From the NCBI GenBank assembly GCA_910587905.1, contig CAJUOF010000022.1, positions 1-7,708 on the forward strand: a DNA stretch of 7,708 nt, written 5' to 3'. Shown here piece by piece: positions 1 through 6,037 of this stretch. Under the pieces are notes generated by a model. That model did not search any database and was not told the origin of the DNA. It saw only the letters and a program-made list of their open reading frames with translations. Positions within the stretch are counted from its first letter, which is position 1; each line of letters starts with the position of its first letter. This stretch comes from an uncultured Lachnospiraceae bacterium (GTDB lineage Bacteria > Bacillota_A > Clostridia > Lachnospirales > Lachnospiraceae). The translations under genes were made by a program, and so were the position numbers.

Positions 1-19
1 CACGACGCTCTTCCGATCT
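1..19. other. Residual Illumina sequencing adapter
   Basis: The 19 bases CACGACGCTCTTCCGATCT are identical to the 3' end of the standard Illumina read-1 (P5-side) adapter. An exact 19-base match ending precisely at the adapter's ligation point is very unlikely by chance. This stretch should be treated as contamination at a contig end and not as genome. The adjacent reading frame happens to stay open through it, so naive gene calling could extend the first gene into adapter sequence. Confidence 0.97.
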
Positions 20-21
20 GC

Positions 22-909
22 TACTCCAAGCGATTGGAATCCATCGAGATCCGTTTGATCAAAAAGGGGGAGGCAGCTCCCGGCCCCGTGAACAGAACCT
101 ATTTTAAAAAGGCCGATCGGGTCACTGTCACCAGGTACGGAGATGCAAACGGCAGCCAGCTCATGTGTTATACCCTCGAAGATGAGAACGGAAATCTGGC
201 GGTCATTGACGGCGGATACAGAAAAGATGCCGCCATGCTGCGGGAGATCATCCGAAAACACGGCAATCATGTCACCGCCTGGATCATTACCCACCCCCAC
301 CCGGATCATGTCGGCGCGCTGAACGAGATCCTCTCGTCTCCGGGAAACATTCAGATTGACCAGATCTATACCATACCGGTCAATGAGGAACGATATCGGG
401 AAACCGCACAAAGTTACGATCAATTTAACGTTTACGAGACATTCCGCAGTCTGACAAAGGATCTGGACAATGTCTATTATGTATCTGAAAATGAGGAATT
501 TGACCTCCTGGGGCTTAGATTCAAGGTACTCCATGCCTGGGATGACACCACAGATGAATTGAAGATCGATCTGTGCAACAATGGCTCCATGGTCTTTGTC
601 CTCGCGGGAAAACAAGAATCTATGCTGTTCCTCTCCGACATCCAAAAGGAAGCGGAGGCTCATCTTTTGGAACGGCACAGAGCGGAGCTGAATGCGGATT
701 ACGTCCAGGCTGCCCACCACGGCAACTGGGGGGCAACCCTTGATTTCTACAGCGTTCTCTCACCGCGGACTGTTTTTATGGACGCCCCCAACTGGCTTCT
801 GCGGGAAAACATGAGGTACGACGCCCATCAATTAAAAAAATTCTTTGAAGGAAAAGGAGTATCCGTACTTACCTTTTCCTCCGCCCCCAATGTGGTCCAT
901 CTGCATTGA
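22..909 (+). CDS. Metallo-beta-lactamase-fold hydrolase, 5'-partial
   Basis: This is a metal-dependent hydrolase of the metallo-beta-lactamase superfamily; substrate and exact role are unknown. Counting from the TTG at 34, the fold begins near residue 35 with a GDANGSQ segment and a VIDGG strand. It then carries the metal-binding motif HPHPDH (H87, H89, D91, H92), a later LSDI segment that can supply the bridging aspartate, and AAHHGNWG with a metal-ligand histidine. The C-terminal end looks complete. The reading frame is open leftwards without a stop into the adapter, and the TTG at 34 has no convincing ribosome binding site, so the true start is probably outside the window. Similar domains occur in ComEC-like and in larger multidomain hydrolases, so an N-terminal domain or secretion signal may be missing. 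It lies 44 nt upstream of ychF on the same strand with no terminator between them, so the two may be co-transcribed. The family assignment is secure; the function is not. Confidence 0.85.
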   Translation, partial: YSKRLESIEIRLIKKGEAAPGPVNRTYFKKADRVTVTRYGDANGSQLMCYTLEDENGNLAVIDGGYRKDAAMLREIIRKHGNHVTAWIITHPHPDHVGALNEILSSPGNIQIDQIYTIPVNEERYRETAQSYDQFNVYETFRSLTKDLDNVYYVSENEEFDLLGLRFKVLHAWDDTTDELKIDLCNNGSMVFVLAGKQESMLFLSDIQKEAEAHLLERHRAELNADYVQAAHHGNWGATLDFYSVLSPRTVFMDAPNWLLRENMRYDAHQLKKFFEGKGVSVLTFSSAPNVVHLH

Positions 910-942
910 CGGCAAAAAATGATTTTCAGGAAAATGATGATT

Positions 943-947
943 GGAGG
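943..947 (+). promoter_or_regulatory. Ribosome binding site fixing the ychF start
   Basis: GGAGG lies six bases before the ATG at 954. The reading frame is open back to about 906, but those extra 16 codons have no ribosome binding site and would overlap the stop of the upstream gene. The protein that begins at 954 (MKLGIVGLPNVGKST) matches the usual N-terminus of the YchF family, so this site decides the start. Confidence 0.9.
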
Positions 948-953
948 TTACTT

Positions 954-2051
954 ATGAAATTAGGCATTGTAGGCCTGCCCAATGTAGGCAAAAGCACGTT
1001 ATTCAATTCGTTAACCAAGGCCGGCGCAGAATCGGCCAACTACCCCTTCTGCACCATCGATCCCAATGTGGGCGTGGTGGCTGTACCGGATTTCCGCCTG
1101 GGTCTTCTGGCTGACATGTATGTGTCTAAAAAGGTCACTCCCGCCGTCATCGAATTCGTGGACATCGCCGGACTGGTAAAGGGTGCATCCAAGGGCGAGG
1201 GGCTCGGCAACCAATTCTTGGCCAACATCCGGGAGGTGGACGCCATCGTCCATGTGGTCCGCTGCTTTGAGAATGACAACATCGTCCACGTGGACGGAAC
1301 CATCGACCCACTTCGGGACATCGAAACCATCAATCTGGAGCTGATCTTCTCTGACCTGGAGATCCTGGAACGGCGGATCGCCAAAACCGCCAGAAGCGCC
1401 TTCAACGATAAGGGCCTGGCAAAGGAAGTAGAACTCTTAAAATCGGTCAAAACCTGGCTGGAGGACGGAAACCTGGCCATTACCTACGAGCCTGCCGACG
1501 AGGACGAGGAAACGTTTCTCCATTCCCTCAACCTGCTCACCGGAAAACCGGTGATCTTCGCCGCCAATGTCTCTGAGGACGACCTGGCCGACGACGGGGC
1601 CTCCAATCCCTCTGTCATCAAGGTGCGGGAATTCGCTTCCGAACAGGGAAGTGAAGTGTTTGTGATCTGCGCCCAGATCGAGCAGGAGATCGCCGAACTG
1701 GAAGAAGACGAAAAAAAGATGTTTTTGGAGGATCTGGGACTCTCCGAATCCGGCCTTGACAAGTTGATTAAAGCCAGCTATCGTCTCCTTGGGCTGATCA
1801 GCTATCTGACGGCGGGGGAACAGGAAACCAGAGCATGGACCATCAAAAAAGGCACCAAGGCTCCCGCCGCCGCCGGCAAGATCCACAGCGATTTCGAGCG
1901 AGGTTTCATTCGGGCCGAGGTGGTGAATTATCAGGCTCTATTGGATGCCGGCAGCTACTCTGCCGCCAAGGACAAGGGCCTTGTGGGTCTGGAAGGCAAG
2001 GAATATGTGGTGAAAGACGGAGATGTGATCCTGTTCCGCTTTAACGTATAG
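954..2051 (+). CDS. ychF: Redox-regulated ATPase YchF (Obg/OLA1 family)
   Basis: YchF is a universally conserved cytosolic P-loop NTPase of the TRAFAC/Obg group. It prefers ATP to GTP, binds ribosomes and has been linked to oxidative-stress responses and translation. The 365-residue product has the usual family length. Visible motifs are the P-loop GLPNVGKST (residues 7-15), the G3 motif DIAGLVKGA (from D70; a leucine at position 74 takes the place of the catalytic glutamine, as in hydrophobic-substituted GTPases), and NVSE (205-208). NVSE replaces the NKxD guanine-specificity motif, and the NxxE form is the hallmark of ATP preference in this family. A charged alpha-helical insertion precedes G4, and the C-terminal 80 or so residues form a TGS domain ending VILFRFNV. 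The gene appears intact. It follows the metallo-hydrolase gene closely and ends just before a strong hairpin. Confidence 0.98.
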   Translation: MKLGIVGLPNVGKSTLFNSLTKAGAESANYPFCTIDPNVGVVAVPDFRLGLLADMYVSKKVTPAVIEFVDIAGLVKGASKGEGLGNQFLANIREVDAIVHVVRCFENDNIVHVDGTIDPLRDIETINLELIFSDLEILERRIAKTARSAFNDKGLAKEVELLKSVKTWLEDGNLAITYEPADEDEETFLHSLNLLTGKPVIFAANVSEDDLADDGASNPSVIKVREFASEQGSEVFVICAQIEQEIAELEEDEKKMFLEDLGLSESGLDKLIKASYRLLGLISYLTAGEQETRAWTIKKGTKAPAAAGKIHSDFERGFIRAEVVNYQALLDAGSYSAAKDKGLVGLEGKEYVVKDGDVILFRFNV

Positions 2052-2052
2052 A

Positions 2053-2092
2053 GAAAACCGGCGCAGCATACGCTGCGCCGACTTGCGTTTTC
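2053..2092. terminator. Bidirectional rho-independent terminator between convergent genes
   Basis: A perfect 9-bp GC-rich stem (CGGCGCAGC at 2059-2067, GCTGCGCCG at 2072-2080) encloses a four-base loop. The stem is flanked by GAAAAC (2053-2058) and GTTTTC (2087-2092), which can also pair across a six-base bulge. Read on the minus strand, the stem is followed at once by GTTTTCTC, a good U-tract for the DUF1292 gene. On the plus strand the U-rich stretch follows after a short spacer. It sits between the ychF stop (2051) and the convergent DUF1292 stop (2100), so it probably serves both genes. Confidence 0.85.
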
Positions 2093-2099
2093 CAATTTT

Positions 2100-2495
2100 C
2101 TACTTCTCGTCGTCCATCTCCTCTTCCACCAGCTCGTCAAACTCTGCCGCATCCAGAAGTTCGTCGAAAGCATCGGCCACCGCCTCATACTCCTCGTCAT
2201 CCTCAATATTCTGGAGATCCGGCTCCCCGTTTGACCCGGTCACGAACCGGTACAGGTAAACTTCCCCCTCCTCGCCTTCCGGCGGATTGGTGGGAAGCAG
2301 TGCAATATAATGCCGCCCGACCGCCTCGAAGGTGGTCAGCACGATGCACTCCAGGCTGGAGTCATCATCCAGAGTCAGTGTCACGGTCATATGACCGTCC
2401 TCGCCCTCATTCAGAAGGCCGTGTTCACAGCCGCAGGTGCTGCAATCGCTGGTGCAGCCCGCACTGGTGCACTCGTTTTCGAATTCTTTTGCCAT
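2100..2495 (-). CDS. DUF1292 (YrzB-like) protein with an N-terminal cysteine cluster
   Basis: A 131-residue, very acidic cytosolic protein of the DUF1292/YrzB family, which is widespread in Firmicutes and has no established biochemical function. The DUF1292 domain spans roughly residues 35-115: beta strands with MTVTLTLDDDSSLECIVLTT, then the YIALLP segment, the VYLYRF strand, and an acidic helical tail with DDEEYEAVADAFDELLD. Before it, residues 9-25 hold five cysteines and a histidine (C9, C14, C18, C21, C23, H25) in a short glycine/serine-rich stretch that could bind zinc or an iron-sulfur cluster. The ATG at 2495 was chosen because GAGGA (2509-2505) lies nine bases upstream. An in-frame GTG at 2540 would add 15 residues without family similarity. 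The gene seems to be monocistronic, with its own promoter near 2575-2603 and the convergent terminator behind it. Confidence 0.9.
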   Translation of the reverse strand: MAKEFENECTSAGCTSDCSTCGCEHGLLNEGEDGHMTVTLTLDDDSSLECIVLTTFEAVGRHYIALLPTNPPEGEEGEVYLYRFVTGSNGEPDLQNIEDDEEYEAVADAFDELLDAAEFDELVEEEMDDEK

Positions 2496-2574
2496 AATCA
2501 AAAATCCTCTCTTTTTCCTGCCGGTATCATCCTCGATCACCGGAAGCTCAACGCCTCCCGCTCAAGGTATTATC

Positions 2575-2603
2575 ACTGTAGCAAAAATGGGGCGAAAATG
2601 CAA
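2575..2603 (-). promoter_or_regulatory. Candidate sigma-A promoter of the DUF1292 gene
   Basis: On the minus strand TTGCAT (2603-2598) and TACAGT (2580-2575) are separated by 17 bases, a good match to the -35 and -10 consensus. The -10 is preceded by TGC, and GATAAT follows it closely. Transcription would start near 2568, leaving a leader of about 70 nt before the ATG at 2495. The assignment rests only on sequence match and position. Confidence 0.5.
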
Positions 2604-2633
2604 GGGCTCTCCGACGTTTTTAAAAATTTACAC

Positions 2634-2722
2634 GAAAGAAAACCGGTTCTTTGTTATTCAAAATACCGTAAAGCCGCCGAGCGCTCCCTGGATATTCGAA
2701 GACAAAGAACCGTTTTTCTTTC
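2634..2722 (-). terminator. Long inverted repeat, probable terminator of the minus-strand operon
   Basis: Two 21-base arms (2634-2654 and 2702-2722) are complementary with a single mismatch (2643 against 2713). They enclose 47 bases with little internal pairing. The right arm begins six bases after the stop codon of the DUF1624 gene. On the minus strand the distal arm is U-rich (CGGTTTTCTTTC) and another T-run follows a little further on; the plus-strand reading is also U-rich. The position and A/U-paired outer stem fit a bidirectional terminator. The long loop is unusual for one, so a small mobile or regulatory element is an alternative. No target-site duplication is apparent. Confidence 0.6.
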
Positions 2723-2728
2723 TGACAG

Positions 2729-3487
2729 TTACATCTGGCAGGTTATAGAGACCACCCCCATGCACACCGGCTGGTGGATGAGATAGATCAGAAGGCTCTT
2801 TTGCCCGACGGCAGAGAGCAGCGGAACCCGCCTTCTCCCGACCTTCCTCCAGCGCTCCCGCCCCTCCAGCAGGGGATACAGGAAATACCCTGCCAGGAAT
2901 AAGAACATCCAGGGAAGCACGGGAAAGTAAGCACTGGAGGAAAAATCCGGGGCCGGAAAGCCGAGGGGCGTCAGAATCCGGATCTGGTACAGCGCCCCCG
3001 GCATGTTCCAGCGCAGCAGGTTTCCGATGCCGAGATACCCGTACTGCACTTCTTTGAACAGCACAAAGCAGGCCAGGCTCGCCGCAAGGCCTGCCGGGGC
3101 CGGTATCCGAGCCTTGCAGAGCCATCTGTGGAGCGGGATCATCAAAAGCACCGCCGAGCCCATAAAACTCAAGATCCCGAACCAAACTGCCTCGTTCGGA
3201 ATCACGGCCCGGGTGACAAGGGACACCAGGGTGCCGCACAGATGGAAGAGCAGTCCCCTCCTCAGGCTGTTCTTCTCTCCAAACCGCCAGACAAAGCCCG
3301 CCACCAGGATAAAGGTCCGGCAGATGGCCTGCTGCCAGATTCGGATTCCCGGCCGGAAATACCACCCCGGATCCCGGCCGGACACCACATAAACGTCATA
3401 CAAAAAATGAAAGACCACCATGTTGACGATCGCCAGGCCCCGGATCCCGTCCACAAGCAGATACCTGCTCCCCTTGTTTTTCTCCAT
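2729..3487 (-). CDS. DUF1624 / HGSNAT-type membrane acyltransferase-like protein
   Basis: A 252-residue polytopic membrane protein of the DUF1624 family, related to the catalytic domain of heparan-alpha-glucosaminide N-acetyltransferase. Bacterial members are thought to transfer acyl groups to sugars at the membrane, but their substrates are mostly unknown. The N-terminus shows the family signature YLLVDGIRGLAIVNMVVFHF, in which the histidine of FHF is the likely active-site residue. The first helix is followed by further hydrophobic helices, including FGILSFMGSAVLLMIPL and AYFPVLPWMFLFLAGYFL. The end carries the typical GQKSLLIYLIHQP motif before a final hydrophobic stretch. The length fits an intact family member. 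The ATG at 3487 is preceded by a purine-rich AGAGAGCGGA sequence that can serve as ribosome binding site. It lies 102 nt behind the sensor kinase gene on the same strand with no clear terminator between, and is followed at once by a long inverted repeat. Confidence 0.85.
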   Translation of the reverse strand: MEKNKGSRYLLVDGIRGLAIVNMVVFHFLYDVYVVSGRDPGWYFRPGIRIWQQAICRTFILVAGFVWRFGEKNSLRRGLLFHLCGTLVSLVTRAVIPNEAVWFGILSFMGSAVLLMIPLHRWLCKARIPAPAGLAASLACFVLFKEVQYGYLGIGNLLRWNMPGALYQIRILTPLGFPAPDFSSSAYFPVLPWMFLFLAGYFLYPLLEGRERWRKVGRRRVPLLSAVGQKSLLIYLIHQPVCMGVVSITCQM

Positions 3488-3589
3488 TTTTTCCGCTCTC
3501 TTTCCTGTTCCCCTTCGCTGGGAACCTTCTCCCCAAAAGGATAACAGAAAAAGAGAGACAAACCGGCATGGAGGAAAAATTACAGGGTT

Positions 3590-4444
3590 TCAGGGAAGAA
3601 ATAAGAGCACGTCCGCCCGGAACCATCCGGCTTCCCGGAAAATCCTCAGACTTCCATGATAGCGCTCCACAATCCTCCGCACATTCTCCAGCCCGAGTCC
3701 ATGTCCCTCCCGTCGGGCCTGGGTCTGCTCCCGGCGGGAACAACTGTTTTTGATCTGAATGCCGAGCACGTTCCGGTCATAGGACAGCCGAATCGACAGG
3801 ACCGGTTCCATAAACTCCTCCATGGAGGAAAGATAAGCGAGAGCCGCTTCCCCCTCTCCCGCCTCCACCAGGTCCGAGAGCATCTTTACATGATGCTTCA
3901 TGTCGTGCTTTAAGGCCCGCACCGCCTGCCTGGAGCTTTGAATCAGGTCGAATTGCCGCTCGTACATAAGAACCTCCGCCTCCAGCCGTTCCCGCTCCCG
4001 CTCTCTTCTGGACCTCCTCACCTTTCCCAGAAGAAGTGCAAGGAAAAACAAAAGCAGAACCGCTAGGGCCGTGGCCAGGAAATACCGGCGTCCGGAAACC
4101 TCCCGTCCCCGAAAAACCGCCGCCATGACGGTCCATTTGAATGCCCAGTAGATCGCCGGAAGAAACAGCGCCGTCCCCAGGCGGCCGGCGAACTTTCCCC
4201 GATAACAGAAGGCCAGCAAAAACAGCACCGGAATTTCCGCCATAAAAAAGAACAGATCCGAGAGCATCGTTTCCGCCCCCAAGGGACTTAGGCTCCGCAG
4301 GAAGCCTTCCAGAGCCCACGGCACGAAAAAAGCCGCCGCCGTCAGTCTCCTGCCTCCCCGGTATTCCCCCACCACAAGATGCGCAAGGCGCATGTACAAA
4401 AAGAACCGGACACCCTCCAGAAACCAAATCCCAACCTCCGTCAT
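3590..4444 (-). CDS. GHKL-type sensor histidine kinase lacking the N-box (internal in-frame deletion)
   Basis: A 284-residue membrane sensor kinase of the AgrC-like GHKL class. Residues 1-140 are hydrophobic with about five recognisable membrane segments, the last being FLATALAVLLLFFLALLLG (122-140). A charged Arg/Glu-rich coiled linker follows (143-157). The phospho-acceptor region is present as ALKHDMKHH (H180). The C-terminal ATPase part retains NVLGIQIKNS and the glycine box GHGLGL (247-252), followed by RRIVERYHGSLRI. Between about residues 212 and 217 the sequence jumps from the end of the dimerisation helices directly to the strand that normally follows the N-box. The NxxxNAIEA-type N-box and the preceding beta/alpha elements, about 60-75 residues, are missing. 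Without the N-box, ATP binding and autophosphorylation are not expected. The ATG at 4444 overlaps the stop of the response regulator (ATGA), which fixes the start; the 94 further in-frame codons upstream are a shadow of that gene. Confidence 0.85.
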   Translation of the reverse strand: MTEVGIWFLEGVRFFLYMRLAHLVVGEYRGGRRLTAAAFFVPWALEGFLRSLSPLGAETMLSDLFFFMAEIPVLFLLAFCYRGKFAGRLGTALFLPAIYWAFKWTVMAAVFRGREVSGRRYFLATALAVLLLFFLALLLGKVRRSRRERERERLEAEVLMYERQFDLIQSSRQAVRALKHDMKHHVKMLSDLVEAGEGEAALAYLSSMEEFMEPVLSIRLSYDRNVLGIQIKNSCSRREQTQARREGHGLGLENVRRIVERYHGSLRIFREAGWFRADVLLFLP

Positions 4445-5046
4445 CGCCCGCCTCCGTACTGCTCCAGCAAATGCTCCCGCAGGGTCTTCCGGTGTCTCTG
4501 GCTGACGGGAAGGACTGTGCCGTCCGCAAGCTCCACGCTGTCGTGGCGATAGACCGAGACAAAGGCCGTGTTGACCACGTAGGATTTGTGAATGGTCAGG
4601 AACCCTTTCCCTTCCGTCTGCCGCCAAACTTCCCGCATGTTCCCGTAAAACTCCCGCCTCCCAGAGAGGGCATGGATCTCGACCTTCTTTCCGCTGCAGG
4701 CAAAGTAACGGATCTCGTCCAGGCACAAGCGTCCAAGGGACTTCCCCGCCTTGAACACAAACTCCCCCGCCCCGTCCTCCCTGAGCCGCAGGAATGTCTC
4801 CAACACCTCCCAGAGTCTCTCCCTCGCCACCGGCTTGATGAGGAAATCCAGGGGACGCACGGAAAACAGGCTCATGGCATAGCTCTCCCTGGAGGAAATG
4901 TAGACGATGCGGATTTTCTCGTTCCTGAGCTCCTCCCGGATCCTCCGCCCCAGCGCAACGCCATCCATCTCAAGGAGCATGATGTCCAAAAAGATCAGGT
5001 CGTATTCCGAGACAAAGGGATACAGCCCCTCCCCTCCCGCTTTAAA
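4441..5046 (-). pseudogene. LytTR-family response regulator, 5' end deleted
   Basis: This is the remnant of an AlgR/AgrA/LytR-type response regulator. The receiver domain is present only from its third strand: sequence resembling FKAGGEGL (from about 5046) leads into YDLIFLDIMLLEMDG, where the aspartate coded at 4986-4984 is the phosphorylation site. SSRES and the conserved lysine of FLIKPV follow. A complete LytTR DNA-binding domain comes next, with IRYFACSGKKVEIH, FLTIHKSYVVN and LPVSQRHRKTL. The first strand and helix with the acidic pair that holds magnesium, about 40 residues, are absent, as is any ATG start. The open frame reaches back only to 5064, inside the end of the ROK gene. Possible residual starts are a TTG at 4989 and an ATG at 4980, neither with a good ribosome binding site. 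The purine-rich GGGAGGGGAGGGG after the ROK stop could allow some reinitiation. The stop overlaps the start of the sensor kinase, its natural partner. Confidence 0.8.
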
Positions 5047-5998
5047 GGAGCAGCGAGGCGGCGCCTATGAGCCCGGAATCCTCCCCCAGCTCCGTAAACT
5101 TAAATTCCATCGGAAAGCCGTTGGTATGGTAGGACTCGAATTCCTCCCGCATTTTCCCAAAGAGCTTCTCTCCCATGGCGAGAAGGCCACCGGAAAAAAC
5201 GATGCAGTCCACGTTTAACAGCATGTAGACGTTGAAGATCCACATGGCCATGTAGTGTGCCATCTGGCCGACGGCCCGGACGGCCAGTGCGTCCCCCTTC
5301 TCGCAGGCCTCGCTGATATGCCTGGCCGTGATCTTCTCCTCTCCCCCGGCAAGCTTTGGCAGGATACTCTCCTCCCCGGCCGCAAGCCACCGCCTCACAT
5401 GGCTCACGATGGCCTTCCCGGAGCAGAGGGAATTGAAGCAGCCGGAATTCCCGCACATGCAGGGGATCCGCTCCTCCCCGGAGACCGCCGCCAGCATGTG
5501 GCCGCTCTCCCCGGAGGCCCCGTTGCTGCCCCGAAAGAGCTTTCCGTCCAGGATCATTCCCGTGGAGATGCCGGTGCTCACGGGACAGTAGAGCATATTC
5601 CGCCTTCCCCGTCCCGCTCCCTGCCTGTACTCCGCCAGCGCTCCGCAGTGACCGTCGTTGTCCACCAGTATGGGGAATTTCCCTCCGAGACGCCCCCGCA
5701 GAAAATCTGCCACGGCAAAGCCGTCCAGCTTCGGAAGACTGGGGATCCGTCCCACCACTCCCCGGTCAAAATCCACGAAACCGGGGACACCGATCCCCAC
5801 GCCGGCGAGGGTGCCGCCGAGGGCCTCCGCCCGGTCCGCAAACTTCCCAATCTGTTCTGCCACGGAGCCGAAAAACGCCTCCCCGGAAAGGGCCTCGTCG
5901 GAGGGGAGCGTTTCCTTATCAAGCAGCCGCATCTTTTCATCAAAGAGACCGTAGGCCGACTTGGTCCCCCCGATGTCGATTCCCATGTAACACTTCAT
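5042..5998 (-). CDS. ROK-family sugar kinase
   Basis: A 318-residue cytosolic kinase of the ROK family, without the N-terminal DNA-binding domain of ROK repressors, so an enzyme is more likely than a regulator. Seen in order: the phosphate-binding GIDIGGTK (6-13), GVGIGVPGFVD (66-76), the catalytic aspartate in VDNDGHCGALAE (D115), the second phosphate loop VSTGISTGMI (140-149), and GESGH (163-167). The zinc site is CMCGNSGC (C180, C182, C187) together with H167. The usual glutamate two residues after the last zinc cysteine, which contacts the sugar, is asparagine here (N189). The end GLIGAASLLL is typical. The ATG at 5998 is preferred to one at 6007 because of ribosome-binding-site spacing. 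It follows the GH4 gene by 39 nt and is probably in the same operon. Phosphorylation of a beta-glucoside (BglK-like), glucose or an amino sugar are all possible; the context favours a beta-glucoside. Confidence 0.92.
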   Translation of the reverse strand: MKCYMGIDIGGTKSAYGLFDEKMRLLDKETLPSDEALSGEAFFGSVAEQIGKFADRAEALGGTLAGVGIGVPGFVDFDRGVVGRIPSLPKLDGFAVADFLRGRLGGKFPILVDNDGHCGALAEYRQGAGRGRRNMLYCPVSTGISTGMILDGKLFRGSNGASGESGHMLAAVSGEERIPCMCGNSGCFNSLCSGKAIVSHVRRWLAAGEESILPKLAGGEEKITARHISEACEKGDALAVRAVGQMAHYMAMWIFNVYMLLNVDCIVFSGGLLAMGEKLFGKMREEFESYHTNGFPMEFKFTELGEDSGLIGAASLLL

Positions 5999-6008
5999 CT
6001 CTCCCATA

Positions 6009-6014
6009 CCTCCT
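6009..6014 (-). promoter_or_regulatory. Ribosome binding site deciding the ROK kinase start
   Basis: On the minus strand AGGAGG ends one base before an ATG at 6007, too close for initiation. The next in-frame ATG at 5998 is ten bases away and begins MKCYMGIDIGGTK, a normal ROK N-terminus. A weaker GGGAGAG lies directly before 5998. The three-codon longer start cannot be fully excluded. Confidence 0.6.
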
Positions 6015-6037
6015 CTTCATGGTTCTGCCCGGAAAAA

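Noticed and set aside
921..940. Small ATTTTC/GAAAAT inverted repeat before ychF as a terminator
   Set aside because: The stem is only six AT-rich pairs with almost no loop and no U-tract, so it is unlikely to end transcription between the hydrolase and ychF.
906..953. Longer ychF reading frame starting at 906
   Set aside because: The extra 16 codons have no ribosome binding site and no family similarity; GGAGG at 943-947 and the canonical MKLGIVGLPNVGKS start at 954 decide the matter.
2496..2540. GTG start adding 15 residues to the DUF1292 protein
   Set aside because: The ATG at 2495 has a well-spaced GAGGA, and the added residues are not part of the family.
2310..2786. Plus-strand open frame of 158 codons crossing the DUF1292 promoter and the inverted repeat
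   Set aside because: It runs antisense to the DUF1292 gene, its promoter and the terminator, has no ribosome binding site and shows no recognisable domain.
3507..3525. Hairpin GTTCCC/GGGAAC between the kinase and DUF1624 genes as a terminator
   Set aside because: The six-base stem is short and no U-tract follows it on the minus strand; it may at most affect the nearby ribosome binding site.
4445..4726. 94-residue N-terminal extension of the sensor kinase
   Set aside because: It is the regulator gene read in another frame; the ATGA overlap at 4444-4441 gives a natural start and the extension has no membrane or sensor features.
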